From contig CM049319.1 of assembly GCA_026874595.1 (NCBI GenBank), positions 56,554,917 to 56,618,916 of the forward strand: DNA of 64,000 nt, read 5' to 3'. The DNA comes from Sipunculus nudus. Its lineage: Eukaryota; Annelida; Sipuncula; Golfingiida; Sipunculidae. Under the pieces are notes generated by a model. The model was not told the origin of the DNA, made no database searches, and worked only from the letters and a program-made list of their open reading frames with translations. Shown here one piece after another: positions 34,526 through 47,207 of the stretch (its first letter is position 1; each line of letters begins with the position of its first letter). The position numbers and the translations under genes are program-made.

Positions 34526-35433
34526 TTTTTAGCTCAGCTGACTATAAGTCATCTGAGCTATAGTCGTGGTCCATTGTCCGTCGTCCGTCCGTCTGTCCGT
34601 CCGTCCGTCCGTCCGTCCGTCCGTAGATGTGGCACGTTTTGAAACCGTAAGACCTAGGAATCCAAAATTCAGCATAATGTTAGATGTCCCCAAGATCTCC
34701 TACCAAGCCTAAAACTGGGTCTTTGCGACTTCATTCCTTTGAGAAATTAAGGAAAAACCTAAATTTTTTATTAAAAACCTATTTTCACACTTCAGGAATG
34801 CCTAATATCAAAACCACTCATCTGTTTTTCCTCATATTTCCTATAAAAAATCCTCTATATAATTCCTATGTACATGCCAGAAATTAGGTCTGTATTATAT
34901 AATTTTAAAAAGTTATGGGCCCAAACATAATGCATTTTGTAAATAATCAGGAAAGAAATTTTATCACTTAACACAAAACTTGTTAAAGCTAAGCACTTTT
35001 TTTCCAGTAATATTACTTTTATTAATCAAAATTTAATTGTATACCCAAAATTAGATCAAAATCTTTTAAATTTTTTAAAATATTAGCAAAAATAAAAAAA
35101 TGGTACCTTAAATTTTGCCCAACTTTGACCATGGCACGTTTTTTTGCTGTAACTGCTGTGGATTTAATTTTCATAGTATGTTTTTGTTAGCATTTCAACT
35201 GTTAACACCAAAAATTTGAAACCAGTTGATCAAAAACTGTAGATTTTATTCAAGTTTTCAAGCACCATGTCACATATTGCTAGTGTTATGCAGTTTGCAA
35301 GAGCTCAGCTCCCGAGCTTCAGCTCTAAGTTCCTTAAATTTGGCATACAGTTAGATTTCTCCAAAATCCCCTACCATGCCAAGAATTTGGTCACTAGGAC
35401 TTAATTCCTTCGAGATATCAATGAAAAACTTCA

Positions 35434-38400
35434 TTTTTAGCTCAGCTGACTGAAAGTCATCTGAGCTATAGCGATCACTCTTTGTCCGTCGTCCGTCTGT
35501 CCGTCTGTCCGTCCGTTAACCAGGCACAAATCGTAACCGCTGGACCTAGAACCTTGTAACTTGGGATTCTGAGAGGTCCATAAAAAATCTCCTTGGAAAC
35601 CAGAAATTAGGTCTCTGTTACCCATATCCTTCGAGCTATGTGGCCCCAAAGTACCCCCCAGAAAAATCAAAAATTTCATACAAAAACTTCAATATCTCAT
35701 TAACTACTTGACTGATGGTCATGATTTTTGGCATACATATTGATCATGAGATGTTACATCACTTCCTGCAGACTGGTGGCGCCACCTGTATTTTTCGATT
35801 TTTTACGAATTTTTTTCTCCACTTTGAGACCTTTAAAAATGTGAACATCTGTTAACAAGGCACAAATCATAAAGACTGGACTTAGAATCTTAATTCTTGA
35901 CACACTGAGAGGTCCATGAAAAATCTCCTTGGAAACCAGAAATTAGGTCTCTGTTACCCATATCCTTCGAGCTATGGGGCCCCAAAGTACCCCCCCAGAA
36001 TAGTAAAAAATTTCATACAAAAACTTCAATATTTCAATAACTACATCACTGATGGTCTTCATTTTTGGCATACATATTGATCATGAGATGTTCGATCAGT
36101 TCCTGCAGACTGGTGGCGCCACCTGTACTGTTTGATTTTTTACGATTTTTTCCTCTATTTTTGAGACCTTTGAGGATGCTGTCATCTGTTAGTGTGGCAC
36201 AAATTGTAACGTCTGGACCTAGAATCTTCATTTTCGACACACTGAGAGACCTATAAAAAGACTCCATGGAAACCAGAAATTAGGTCTCTGTTACCCATAT
36301 CCTTCGAGCTATGGGGCCCAAAATTACCCCCCAGAATAGTCAAAAATTTCATACAAAAACTTCAATATCTCATTAACTACATCACTGATGGTCATGATTT
36401 TCGACATACATATTGATCATGAGATGTTTCATCAGTTTGTGCAGACTGGTGGCGCCACCTGTATTTTTCAATGTTCACGAATTGTTTTCTCCATTTTTGA
36501 GACCTTTAAGGATGTAGTTATCTGTCAACAGGGTACAAATCGTAACGACTGGACCTAGAATCTTCGTTCTTGACACACAGGGAGACCCATGATAAGTCTC
36601 CATGGAAACCTGAAATTTGGTCTCTGTTACCCATATCCTTTGAGCTATGGCACTCCAAAGTACAGCTCAGAATAATGGAAAATTTGATACAAAAGCTAAA
36701 GTATCTGAACAACTAATGCAGAGATAACCATAATTGTTTGCATGGATATTGATCATGGAGTGTTTCATAAGTTTCTGCAGACTGGTGGCACCACCTGTAT
36801 TTGTTCGTTTTTTTTTACGAAATTTTTCAGTATTTTTTAGACCTTTAAAGATATGAACATCTGTTAACAGGGCACAAATCATAAAAACTGGACCAAGAAT
36901 CTTCATTCTTGACACACAGGGAGACCCATGAAAAGTCTCCATGGAAACTTGAAATTAGGTCTCTGTTACCCATATTCTTTAAGCTGTATGGGTCCAAAAT
37001 ACACCCCCCCCCCCAGAATAATGGAAAATTTGATACAAAAACTGCAGTATTTCAATAACTACAACACTGATGGTCATGATTTTCGGCATACATATTGATC
37101 ATGAGCTGTTCCATCAGTTTCTGCAGACTGGGTGTGCCACCTCTATTTTTTTTTCAAATTTTTACCATTTTTTTTCTTTTTTTTGAGACCTTTAAAGATG
37201 TGGTTATCTGTCAACAGGGTACAAATCGCAACAACTGGACCTAGAATCTTCATTCTTGTCATGCAAGGAGGCCCATGAAAGGTGCCTGTGGAAACTTGAA
37301 ATTAGGTCTCTGTTACCCATATCCTTCAAGCTATAGGACTCCGAAGTATCCCTCAGAATAATGGACAATTTGATACAAAAACTGAAGTATCTGAACAACT
37401 AATGCAGAGATCACCATGATTTTTTGCATGGATATTGACCATTAAGTGTTTTTATTAGTTTCTGCAGACTGGTGGAGCCACCTGTATTTTTGTATCCGCC
37501 AAAACGAAGTTTTGCGCATACTATGTTTTTGACCGAGTTCCTCCACCGCGGCGGCGTTCATTTCCAGAGAGCTCCTCGGAGACTAATGGACCGATTTTTC
37601 CCAAACTTACACCTATTATCGGGTCACATGTGAACTGGTGCCTAACCAATTTGCGTTGACCTCTGACCTTTCCTCTCTATCCAGTGTCCATTTGTGGGTC
37701 TGTTTCCACTCATAAACCCTCATATCTCGGGAACCGTTTGACTGATCAGGAAATAAAATTGATACAAATGTAGCCCTTGGATTGCTTTATAACATACACA
37801 AAAAATGGTGGCGCCACCTGTAACCATGTTTGCACAGTGTCCATCTGTTCATCTGCCTTGGGTTAAAATCACTCATATCTCTGCAGTGAATTGACTAATT
37901 CACCTGAAATTCGTCATGCGTATACATCCAGGATACCTTTCTTGATTTTATGACAGGTGGCGCCACCTACGTTCACGTTCACGCTGATGACATCCAAGCT
38001 TATATCTTGGGAACCGTTTGACCGATCAGGAAATAAAATTTATACAAATGTAGCCCTTTGATAGCTCTGTAACATACACAAAAAATGGTGGCGCCACCTG
38101 TAACAATGTTTGCACAGCGTCTGTCTGTTAGTCTGCCGTGGCCTAAAATCACTCATTTCTCTGTAGTGGTTCGACATAACTGCCTAAAATTTTGCAGGTT
38201 TATACATCGTGGACAGCTTTCTTGATTTTATGACAGGTGGCGCCACCTACATTCTAGTTAACGCTGCACACATCCAAGCTCATATCTCAGGAACCATTTG
38301 ACCGATTGGGCCAAAATTGTGCATGTGTTTAGATCTCACATAGGTCTTTATCATACACAAAACTGGAGGGGTTACCTGCAAAGATTTTTGCACAGTGTTT

Positions 38401-38845
38401 GTCTGTTTGTCTGCCATGGGCAAAAATCGCTCATATACATGTAGTGGTTTGACTTTTCTGCCTAAAATTTTGCAGGTGTATACAACTTGGACAGCTTTCT
38501 GGATTTGTGGTAGGTGGCACAACCTACATACACATTTAGGCTGCAGACATCCATGCTAATATGCAACATACCTCACTCTATTTCCCCTTGCCACTCAATC
38601 CATGCCTCACTATCCGATTTTGGCAGATACATGTAGTCACTTGTCGGTTTCCCGTATTCTAGTTTTAAAAGTTTACACATTTTTCTCTATTTTTGAGATA
38701 TATAAATACAGACTAAATCTTGGCCTGTTGGTTAATCTGTTTGATGCTTCAGTTGAATGGGTATATACTACCATTCTATTGATAAAATTTCCTTTTGCGA
38801 ATATCTTCCCAGTCAGCTGAGCGTCATGACCCATGGGTCACTTGT
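35434..38845 (+). mobile_element. HINE family C, level-3 element with a tandem core
   Basis: It begins TTTTTAGCTCAGCTGACTGAAAGTC and a GTCY tract. Six tandem units of about 337-348 bp follow (unit marker ACAAATC near 35527, 35863, 36199, 36536, 36874 and 37220). It ends CAGCTGAGCG..GACCCATGGGTCACTTGT. Each unit carries a GGTGGCGCCACC palindrome or a close variant. A Helitron is inserted in the last unit (37495-38662). A left flank, tandem core and right flank is the pearl-type layout known from bivalves. Confidence 0.82.
37495..38662 (+). mobile_element. Canonical non-autonomous Helitron (copy H3), complete
   Basis: It starts TCCGCCAAAACGAAGTTTTG after an A (37494). It ends TTTTGGCAGATAC, a degraded hairpin, then CCCGTATTCTAG (38651-38662) followed by T. 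These are all Helitron hallmarks: TC, CTAG and insertion between A and T with no duplication. The core has three units of about 280 bp, each with two palindromes (GGTGGCGCCACC exact at 37807, 37956, 38087 and 38236). The host repeat unit resumes directly after it. Confidence 0.85.
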
Positions 38846-40564
38846 TCCATTAAAAACCCATTGTTACACTTTAAGACTGCCTAATATCAAAACCACTGAT
38901 CTGACTTTGATCATATATAATATACATATTTTTCTATACATTCGCTATGCACATGCCAGAAATGATGTCAGTATTGTGTATTTTTTTTAAGTTATGGGCC
39001 CAAACATAATGCACTTTGTAAAAAATCAAGAAATATATTTACTCCCTTAACAAGGGCATTGCTGAAGCTAGAGATTTTATTGTCAGGGATGTAACATTAT
39101 TTAATAAAGATCCAATTGAATACCCAAAATTAGTTCTGAATTTTTCAAATTTTATAAGTTATTAGTATAAATATAAAATTAGTACCTTAAATTTTGCCCG
39201 ACTGTGACCATGGCACGTTTGTTTCCTGAGAGCACTGTTGATATAATTTTCATATCATGCACACATAAGGATTTCAGCTTTTTAGTTTAAAAAGCTGAAA
39301 GAAATTGGCCAAATATTGTAGCTTTTATTAATGTTTTTTATGAGACCCTGTCAGACTTTGGCTCTCTCCAGCCCCTCTTGAGTCACCTGTATGTTGACCT
39401 TGTTGACCTTTCATCAAATTATGCACACTTGAGGCGAGAATCAAGGCAGCTTATGGCCAGCCACAGTTGATCCAGGTGTCCAACCCAACTCATCTAGTAG
39501 TTTTAACCAACAACATAACAATAAACAATAAATTAATAAATTTTTCTTGGTTTTTAATTACAAATTAAAGAAAAATAGAAAAGGAATTTGTTAGTTTATA
39601 ATAACAGGAAATTAACTTGCAGTTACTGATGATATAAGAATCTTGTATCGATGGGTAGAATGTCACATATTCCAAATAACACCATGCAGTCACCTATGGC
39701 ATTTTTCAGTTCATTTTTAATGATAAAGAAGTAAATCATATTATTCATTACTAATCATTAGGGATTATATGAAGGAAATTAATGATAAAGAAAGATGCAG
39801 TTGATAATATTAATCTAGATTCCTACTGTGTCTAGTGTGTACATTGATGTGAAATTAGTCCAAAATGAATTTTTTACAGTTATTTTTTAATATAAATAAA
39901 AGCCATAAAACCAGGTACTTATGATCATTATTTAAATGTGTGAATTTTGTATATTCTGGATTCTCAAAATCATTGTTTGGTGAAAACTGAATAAATACCA
40001 GACATGGTGCAAATACTTTGTAATTGTATTTAAATACGAATATGATTATGTACTCCATTATAAAATTTCTTGCATAAAGAATGGGAATTCAGGTAAAAAT
40101 GAAAGTATATGAATACTCGTGCAAATACTTTCAAAATGTATTCATGAATGCATTCATGAATATATTCTTTAATATTATTTTAATAATCATATCAGTTATA
40201 TTTCATTTTAAAAAATCATATGATTCTCTTATTATTTTTAATAAAAATTATATTTGGGACAATATTTGTAATTTTTTTAATTAATAGTTAAACTCATATT
40301 ATATGTTCTGCTTATAAGTTATATGGCCAAGTCAAAATCTGTGTGACAATAGCACTCCATTTGTTAATAAAATAAATAAAATCAATCCTCTTCCCTGTCT
40401 CCAAAGATACTATCAAAATCATACATAAGCTAAACACCCACAACTCATAATACAGCTTATATTTATTACCACACAAAACCAGCATGTGCCTCATTTCTAA
40501 AAAATATTTTTTTATTTTTTTATCATATATAACAGCTGAGCGTCGTGACCCATAGGTCCCTTGT

Positions 40565-41055
40565 TTTTTCCTGTAAGAACTGGATTTTAACACAAAAGGA
40601 TTTAATCTGTTAAAATCTGAAATTTGAAAATAAAAGCTGCAAAATTAGGCTAATTATTTAAATTTTTGTGGGAGGCTCTTGATGTATTCCCTTACATTGT
40701 CAAGCAGTCCACTTTGGTCACTGTAGGTCATTCAGTGCAGCTCTCTATGCTCCCCAGGCTCTTGTCATGTAATCCCCTCACTAGGGCATGCCCTCCCTCT
40801 TGTTGAGCTTAATCAGGCTGTCTGCAGTTAATACCACAGGGAGCCTACTCTCCCCCCCCCCCCCAACTTTCTGTTGACAGACCTGTACTATAAATAAGAT
40901 GAATCTTATAATTTCACATTTTTTTCAGCAGCAAGCGGTAACAACAGAGACTCCTCCCTCCACGTACCCCTTCAATACACGGGACTAATAAACAAGACGA
41001 ATCTTATAATTTTATGTTTAATTAATTCTTTTTGCTGAGACTTGGACAATTTTGA
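40565..41055 (+). mobile_element. HINE level-1 element, right continuation
   Basis: The sequence 'cctgtaagaactggattttaac' resumes the element interrupted at 34525. The following 'aggatttaatctgttaaaatctg...aattaggcta' is repeated at 48205-48260. It contains a C13 run (40852-40864). It is cut by a further element start at 41056. Confidence 0.55.
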
Positions 41056-41261
41056 TTTTTTAGCTCAGCTATAGTCGTGGTCCATTGTCCGTCGTCCGTC
41101 TGACTGTCCGTCGGTCCGTCTGTAGATGTGGCATGTTTTGAAACCATAAGAACAGGAATCCAAAATTTGGCATAATGTTAGATGTCCCCAAGATCTCCTA
41201 CCAAGCCAAAAAATGGGTCTTTCCGACTTCGTTACTTTGAGAAATTAAGAAAAAACCTCAA
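41056..41261 (+). mobile_element. HINE fragment with partly deleted 5' hairpin
   Basis: TTTTTAGCTCAGCTATAGTCGTGG keeps only one arm of the usual hairpin, then a GTCY tract. The body matches 34625-34770 until a different element begins at 41262. Confidence 0.65.
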
Positions 41262-44100
41262 TTTTTAGCGAACCTGTGAGCTTATGCAATGGTGTGGCGT
41301 CGTCCGTCGTCCGTCGTCTGTACGTTAACCCATACTATCTTGAAAACGGCAAGAATTAGCATCACCAAATTTTATGCATAAAATTAGTCATCTAAAAAAC
41401 TCTATCGGATTTTGCTTATTTTTATTTGGCTAACTGCATTTTCTTAGATTTTATAGGGAAAAAGCTAAAAAAGCTTAAAAAATCTTCTTCTCTAAATCTG
41501 TTCAGCCAAATGGTCCAATATTGTACAGAAATGATTCCTGGAACAATCTTTTTCAAGTTTGTTCGAATGGTTCAAGTTCGGTGATTTTTTGCCAAGTTAC
41601 AGGAAGTTGAACTTAGTCATCTGTCCAAAAAAGCATACTAAAATTACAATCTCGGAAACGGCTTGAGCTATCATCACCAAATTTTATGCCAATGTTGGTC
41701 ACATGAGTCATATAGGAAATTGAGGTATTGGTGGCGCCACCTGCATTGGCCTTTTTTGTACGGGGGTCATCAGTGCCCGTATCATACTGACAGCTACAAA
41801 TAACTTCTTCTCTCAAATTAAATGGCCTAATTGTTTTATATCGCACAGAAATGATCCTAGGGTAGTGCTTTCTGAAGTTTGTTCAAATGGTCTCAGTTCA
41901 ATGACTTTTGGCTGAGTTATGGGAAGCTGAATTTAGTCATATGCCATGACAGCCCATTTTAGCTCAGTGGCTACAAAGATCTTCTTCTCAAAAACCGCTG
42001 GGCCGGATTCTTAAATCTCACACATTAATTATCCTTAGATGTTGATAATTCAAGTTTGTTCAAATGGTTTTGGTTCAGTGATTTTTGGCCTAGTTATGGG
42101 AAGCTTAACTTAGCCATTTTTCTGTATTTTCCTATATGAGTTATAAACCTGCAAAACATTTTTGAAGGACACAACTGAGGCTAATTTGTTTAATATTTTA
42201 CAATGACTGGAGCTAGCATCATGAAATTTAATGCAAAGATTAGCCATCTGAAAAACTCTGCATTTTTTTAGATTTTATAGAGAAAAAGCTAAAAAAGCTG
42301 TTTAAAATGCCTCCAAAACGGTCAAGCCCAATTGTTCAATATTTCACAGAAATAATCTCTTATACCAGCTCTCTCAAGTTTTTTCAAATGGTTAAATTTG
42401 GGTGAATTTTGGCCGAGTTACAGGAAGTTGAACTTAGTCATCTGTCAAAAAAAGCATACTAAAATGACAGTCTCAGAAACGGCCGGAGCTATCATCACCA
42501 AATTTTATGCCAGTGTTGGTCACATGAGTCATATAGGAAATTCAGGTATTGGTGGCACCACCTGCATTGACTTTTTTTGTACTGGGGTCATTGGTCGTCT
42601 GTATATTAACCCATAATTTCTCAGGAATAGCAGGAGCTACCATCCCCAGATTTTATGCAATAATCTGTCACATATCAAATGTTGTTGGATTCAGCTTATT
42701 TTTTTGTTATCTGCATTTACTTAAATTTTATAGGGAAAAGGCTGAAAAACCTTTAAAAGTCTTCTTCTTGTAAACAGTCTGGCTCAATTGTTCAATATTT
42801 TACAATGATCCCAGAGGCAAGCCTTCTCAAATTTGTTCAAATGGTTTGCATTTGATGAATTTTAGCGGAGCTACACAAATTTGAACTTAGTAATTTGGCC
42901 AAGTAAGCATACTGACATAGTAATCTCAGAAATGACAAAACCTAGCATTACCAAGTATTGTGCAAATCTTGGTCACATGACTCATATTTGAAGTTGCAGA
43001 TTTCAAGGTGTCACCTACATTGACCTGATTTTTATGGGCAAAAACCTCATAATTTTAACCTCTTTCAGCTTATAATATTTATGATGAAACTGTCAAGTTG
43101 AATCGTTCAATTTTTCAAAAGAATTATCATCGAACATGGTTCTTTCAATAATATTAGAAATACTTTAGTTGGTCTTATGACCATTATTATGTCTAACTCA
43201 AACTGAGGACTGCAACACTGTTCTTCTACAAAATTGTTGTATCAATTATAACTTCTGTGACATTGCACAAAAATTATTCTTAGGTGGCCTTTGTTCAAGT
43301 TTACATGAATGATTTTTTGGCAGAATTATTGGACCCTTAACAATGAAAGGACTGCATCTTTATTATTATAGATATTTTTGGTAAAAAGTTTATGAATATG
43401 TCAGCTTGAAAAAAAAACATTTTAGCCAAAGTCTTTCAGTTTGTGTAAACAGATTTACAAACAGATTGTGTCTGTATCATTGAATAGGTTAAAAAACTTT
43501 CAACTGTTTCAGATTTTGCAACAGATCTAGAGTTCATTCAGTGCAGCCAGATATAGGTCAAGAGTTCAATCAGTGCAGCCAAGCACAAGGCATGTCATCA
43601 CCACATGGGTGTCATGTGAACACCTCATGGGCAGCATGTGATCACCTCATGGGTAGCATGTGATCACCTCATGAGTATCATGTGATCATCTCATGGGTGT
43701 CATGCCCTTTAGGGATGCATGTGGAGCCAATCTGTGAGCTTATGCAATGATGTGGCTACTATTTCAGATTTGGCAACAGGCTAAAGGTCAGTCTGGATCT
43801 ATTTATAGTTTCGGCAGACTGCCAACTGTATCAGATTAGGTAACAGGTCAAGAGTTCACTCAGTGCAGCCAGGTATAGGTCAGGAGTTCACTCAGTGCAG
43901 TAGCTGCATTCTATTTATAGCGTTGGCAGACTGCCCACTGTGTCAGATTATGCAACAGGTCAAGAGTTCACTCAGTGCAGCCAGGTACAGGTCAAAAGTT
44001 TACTCAGTCTAGCCAGGTGCAGGTCGTGAGTTCACTTAGTGCAGTAGCCTGAGCTAGCAATTTGTCACAGTTCACATGGGGCAACTGCCTTTCTCACCTA
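41262..44100 (+). mobile_element. HINE-like element of a separate family (D) with about 815-bp tandem modules
   Basis: The start TTTTTAGCGAACCTGTGAGC differs from the other families, but it also leads into a GTCGTCCGTCGTCC tract. The segment 41560-41750 is repeated at 42375-42570 with about nine in ten bases equal, including GGTGGCGCCACC (41730) and its variant (42551). The 3' end is not clear; a second 'CTGTGAGCTTATGCAATG' appears at 43730. No conserved frame. Confidence 0.55.
43500..44060. repeat. Compound tandem repeats
   Basis: Near-copies of 'AGAGTTCACTCAGTGCAGCCAGGTacAGGTCA' recur from 43528 to 44045. They are interrupted at 43599-43704 by about five copies of a 22-bp unit CACCTCATGGGCAGCATGTGAT. 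Confidence 0.8.
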
Positions 44101-44179
44101 AGCCTGGTCAGCCCAATGCATCAAACTCAAGGTAAGTCTGATGTATTGGCCTGATATTTTGGCCTGTCTATGTGTCTTT

Positions 44180-44530
44180 GATGGCTTTCTCATTCACAAG
44201 ACAGGTGTCGCCACCTACAATGACTTTTGCACAATGTATGTGCCTCCTTATATCTACAGAGGAATTTGATACAATCAGCCTAAAATTGGGCATATTTAAA
44301 CATATCGAATAGCTTTGTCATATACAAGACTGGTGGTGCCACCTTCAATAATTTTTGCACAGTATGTGCCCCTGCTTATTTCTCAGAAGGGGTTCGATAT
44401 ATCAGTCTGAAATTGGGCATATGTATATGTCTCTGATAGCTTTGTTGTATATAAGACTGGTGGTGCCAGCTACAATCATTTCTGTGATGTGTGCACCCAT
44501 GCCAGAATTTCAGCAGTGATTTTGTGTAAT
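44180..44530. repeat. Three tandem units of about 130 bp with degenerate GGTGGYGCCACC
   Basis: Units at roughly 44190, 44315 and 44440 share 'TTTTGCACAgTaTGTGcc', 'aAATTGGGCATAT' and 'TAGCTTTGTcaTATAcAAGACtGGTGGTGCCAcC'. They are related in plan, though not closely in sequence, to the Helitron core units. Confidence 0.65.
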
Positions 44531-44663
44531 TGATTTTTATTCAAAATGTTTAGTACTTGCATTGTTCATATACATGAAAAGTAATGGTCCAGTATTGAAG
44601 CATTATACCTGGTGTATTTCCCAATGCACAGGTTCGCATTAGGCCTGTAGGCCTTGTTTGTTT

Positions 44664-44970
44664 ATGTTATAAAGCTATCCAAGGGCTACATTTGTATAAA
44701 TTTTATTTCCTGATCGGTCAAACGGTTCCCGATATATGAGGGTTTATGTGTGGAAACAGACGCACAAATGGACGCTGGATAGAGAGGAAAGGGCAGAGGT
44801 CAACGCAAATTGGTAAGGCACCAGTATACATGTGACCCTATAATTGGTGTAAGTTTCAGAAAAATCGGTCCATTAGTCTCAGAGGAGTTCTCTGAAAACA
44901 AAGGTGGCGGCGGTGGAGGAACCCAGTCAAAAACATAGTATCTGCAAAACTTAGTTTTGTAACCGCAAAA
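44664..44970 (-). mobile_element. 5' fragment of a Helitron (copy H4)
   Basis: On the - strand it reads the same 5' hairpin region (AAAACTAAGTTTTGCAGATAC), then 'gactgggttcctccaccgcc' and on to 'ggatagctttataacata', where it is cut. It lies in a tandem unit of the inverted family C element at 44971-47207. Confidence 0.65.
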
Positions 44971-47207
44971 AACTGGGCCTCCTTGCATGACAAGGATGAA
45001 GATTCTAGGTCCAATTGTTGTGATTTGTACCCTGTTGACAGATAACCACATCTTTAAAGGTCTCAAAAAAAGAGAAAAAAATTAGTAAAAATGTGAAAAA
45101 AATAGAGATGGGGCACCCAGTCTGCAGAAACTGATCTAACACTCCAAATTAATATCCATCCAAAGAATCATGGTGATCTCTGCAGTAGTTGTTCAGATAC
45201 AATATGTATGCCAAAAATCATGACCATCAGTGTTGAAGTTATTGAGATACTGCAGTTTTTGTATCAAATTTTTCATTATTCTGGGGGGTATTTTGGAGCC
45301 ATACTGAGCTGTACTTTGGAGTGCCATAGCTCAAAGGATATGGGTAACAGAGACCTAATTTCAGGTTTCCATGGAGACTTATCATGGGTCTCCCTGTGTG
45401 TCAAGAATGAAGATACTAGGTCCAGTCTTTATGATTTGTGACCTGTTAACAGATGTTCACATTTTTAAAGATCTCAAAAATAGAGAAAACAATTCGTAAA
45501 AATTGAAAATACAGGTGGCGCCACCAGTCTGCAGAAACTGATGAAACATCTCATGATCAATACGTATGCCAAAAATCATGACCATCAGTGATGTAGTTAA
45601 TGAGATATTGAAGTTTTTGTATGAAATTTTTGACTGTTCTGGGGGGGGGGGTACTTTGGGGCCCCATAGCTCGAAGGATATGGGTTACAGAGACCTAATT
45701 TCTGGTTTCCATGGAGACTTTTCATAGGTCTCTCAGTGTTTCGAGAATGAAGATTCTAAGTATAGTCATTAAGATTTGTGCCAGTCGTTAACAGATGTTC
45801 ACATTTTTAAAGATCTCAAAAATAGAGAAAACAATTAGTAAAAATTGAAAATACAGGTGGCGCCACCAGTCTGCAGAAACTGATGAAACATCTCATGATC
45901 AATACGTATGCCAAAAATCATGACCATCAGTGATGTAGTTAATGAGATATTGAAGTTTTTGTATGAAATTTTTGACTATTCTGGGGGGGGGGCGGGTACT
46001 TTGGGGCCCCATAGCTCGAAGGATATGGGTAACAGAGACCTAATTTCTGGTTTCCATGGAGACTTTTCATAGGTCTCTCAGTGTGTCAAGAATGAAGATT
46101 CTAAGTATAGTCATTAAGATTTGTGCCAGTCGTTAACAGATGATAGCATCCTTAAAGGTCTCAAAAATAGAGGGGAAAAAATCGTAAAAAATCGAACAAT
46201 ACAGGTGGCGCCACCAGTCTGCAGGAACTGATGGAACATCTCATGATCAATACGTATGCCAAAAATCATGACCATCATTGATGTTTTTGTATGAAATTTT
46301 TTACTATTCACGGGGGTATTTTGGGGCCCCATAGCTCAAAGGATATAGGTACCAGAGACCTAATTTCTGGTTTCCAAGGAGATTTTTCATGGACATCTCA
46401 GTGTGTGAAGAATTAAGATTGTAGGTCCAATCTGTACGATTTGTGCCTTGTTAACAGATGTTCACATTTTTAAAGGTCTCAAAATCAGAGAAAAAAATTT
46501 GTAAAAAATAGAAAAATACAGGTGGCACCACCAGTCTGCAGGAACTGATGGAACATCTCATGATCAATATGTATGCCAAAAATCATGACCATCGGTCTAT
46601 AGTAGTTAATGAGATATTGAAGTTTTTGTATGAAATTTTTTACTTTTCTGGGGGTTACTTTGGGGTCCCATAGCTCGAATGATATGAATAACAGAGACCT
46701 AATTTCTGGTTTCCAAGGAGATTTTTCATGGACATATAAGTGTGTGAAGAATTAAGATTCTAGGTCCAATCTGTACGATTTGTGCCTTGTTAACAGATGT
46801 TCACATTTTTAAAGGTCTCAAAAATAGAGAAAAAAAATTCGTAAAAAATAGAAAAATACAGGTGGCACCACCAGTCTGCAGGAACTGATGGAACATCTCA
46901 TGATCAATATGTATGCCAAAAATCATGACCATCAGTCTATAGTAGTTAAGGAGATATTGAAGTTTTTGTATGAAATTTTTTACTTTTCTGGGGGTTACTT
47001 TGGGGTCCCATAGCTCGAATGATATGGGTAACAGAGACCTAATTTCTGGTTTCCAAGGAGATTTTTCATGGACCTCTCAGAATCTTAAGTTACAAGGTTC
47101 TAGGTCCAGCGGTTACGATTTGTGCCTGGTTAACGGACGGACAGACGGACGATGGACAAAGAGTGATCGCTATAGCTCAGATGACTTTCAGTCAGCTGAG
47201 CTAAAAA
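44971..47207 (-). mobile_element. HINE family C, inverted copy with about seven tandem units
   Basis: On the - strand it begins TTTTTAGCTCAGCTGACTGAAAGTC (ending at 47207) and a GTCY tract, then repeats the same 320-345 bp unit as 35434-37490. Unit markers GATTTGT.cc lie near 45030, 45432, 45773, 46118, 46438, 46778 and 47118. Exact GGTGGCGCCACC at 45514, 45856 and 46204. Its other end is lost at the Helitron fragment. Confidence 0.75.

Larger units (their letters stand above)
34526..40564 (+). mobile_element. HINE family A, level-2 element, split by a 3.4-kb insertion
   Basis: Left part 34526-35433 and right part 38846-40564 together reproduce the intact copy at 11441-13813. It has a TTTTTAGCTCAGCTGACT start, a pure GTCY tract (34573-34624), and a 3' CAGCTGAGC plus GACCCATAGGTC plus CCTTGT end. 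The break lies in 'gaaaaacttca / ttccattaaaaacc', which is continuous in the intact copy. Confidence 0.82.

Noticed and set aside
36046-36267. Several 60-100 codon frames in the family C tandem units (35.4-37.4 kb and 45-47.3 kb)
   Set aside because: They appear on both strands, shift between units and translate the repeat; no transposase or helicase motif is present.
40312-40593. 93-codon frame on the - strand, partly repeated at 55863
   Set aside because: Both lie in the 3' part of HINE family A; the similarity follows from element copies, with frames of different length.
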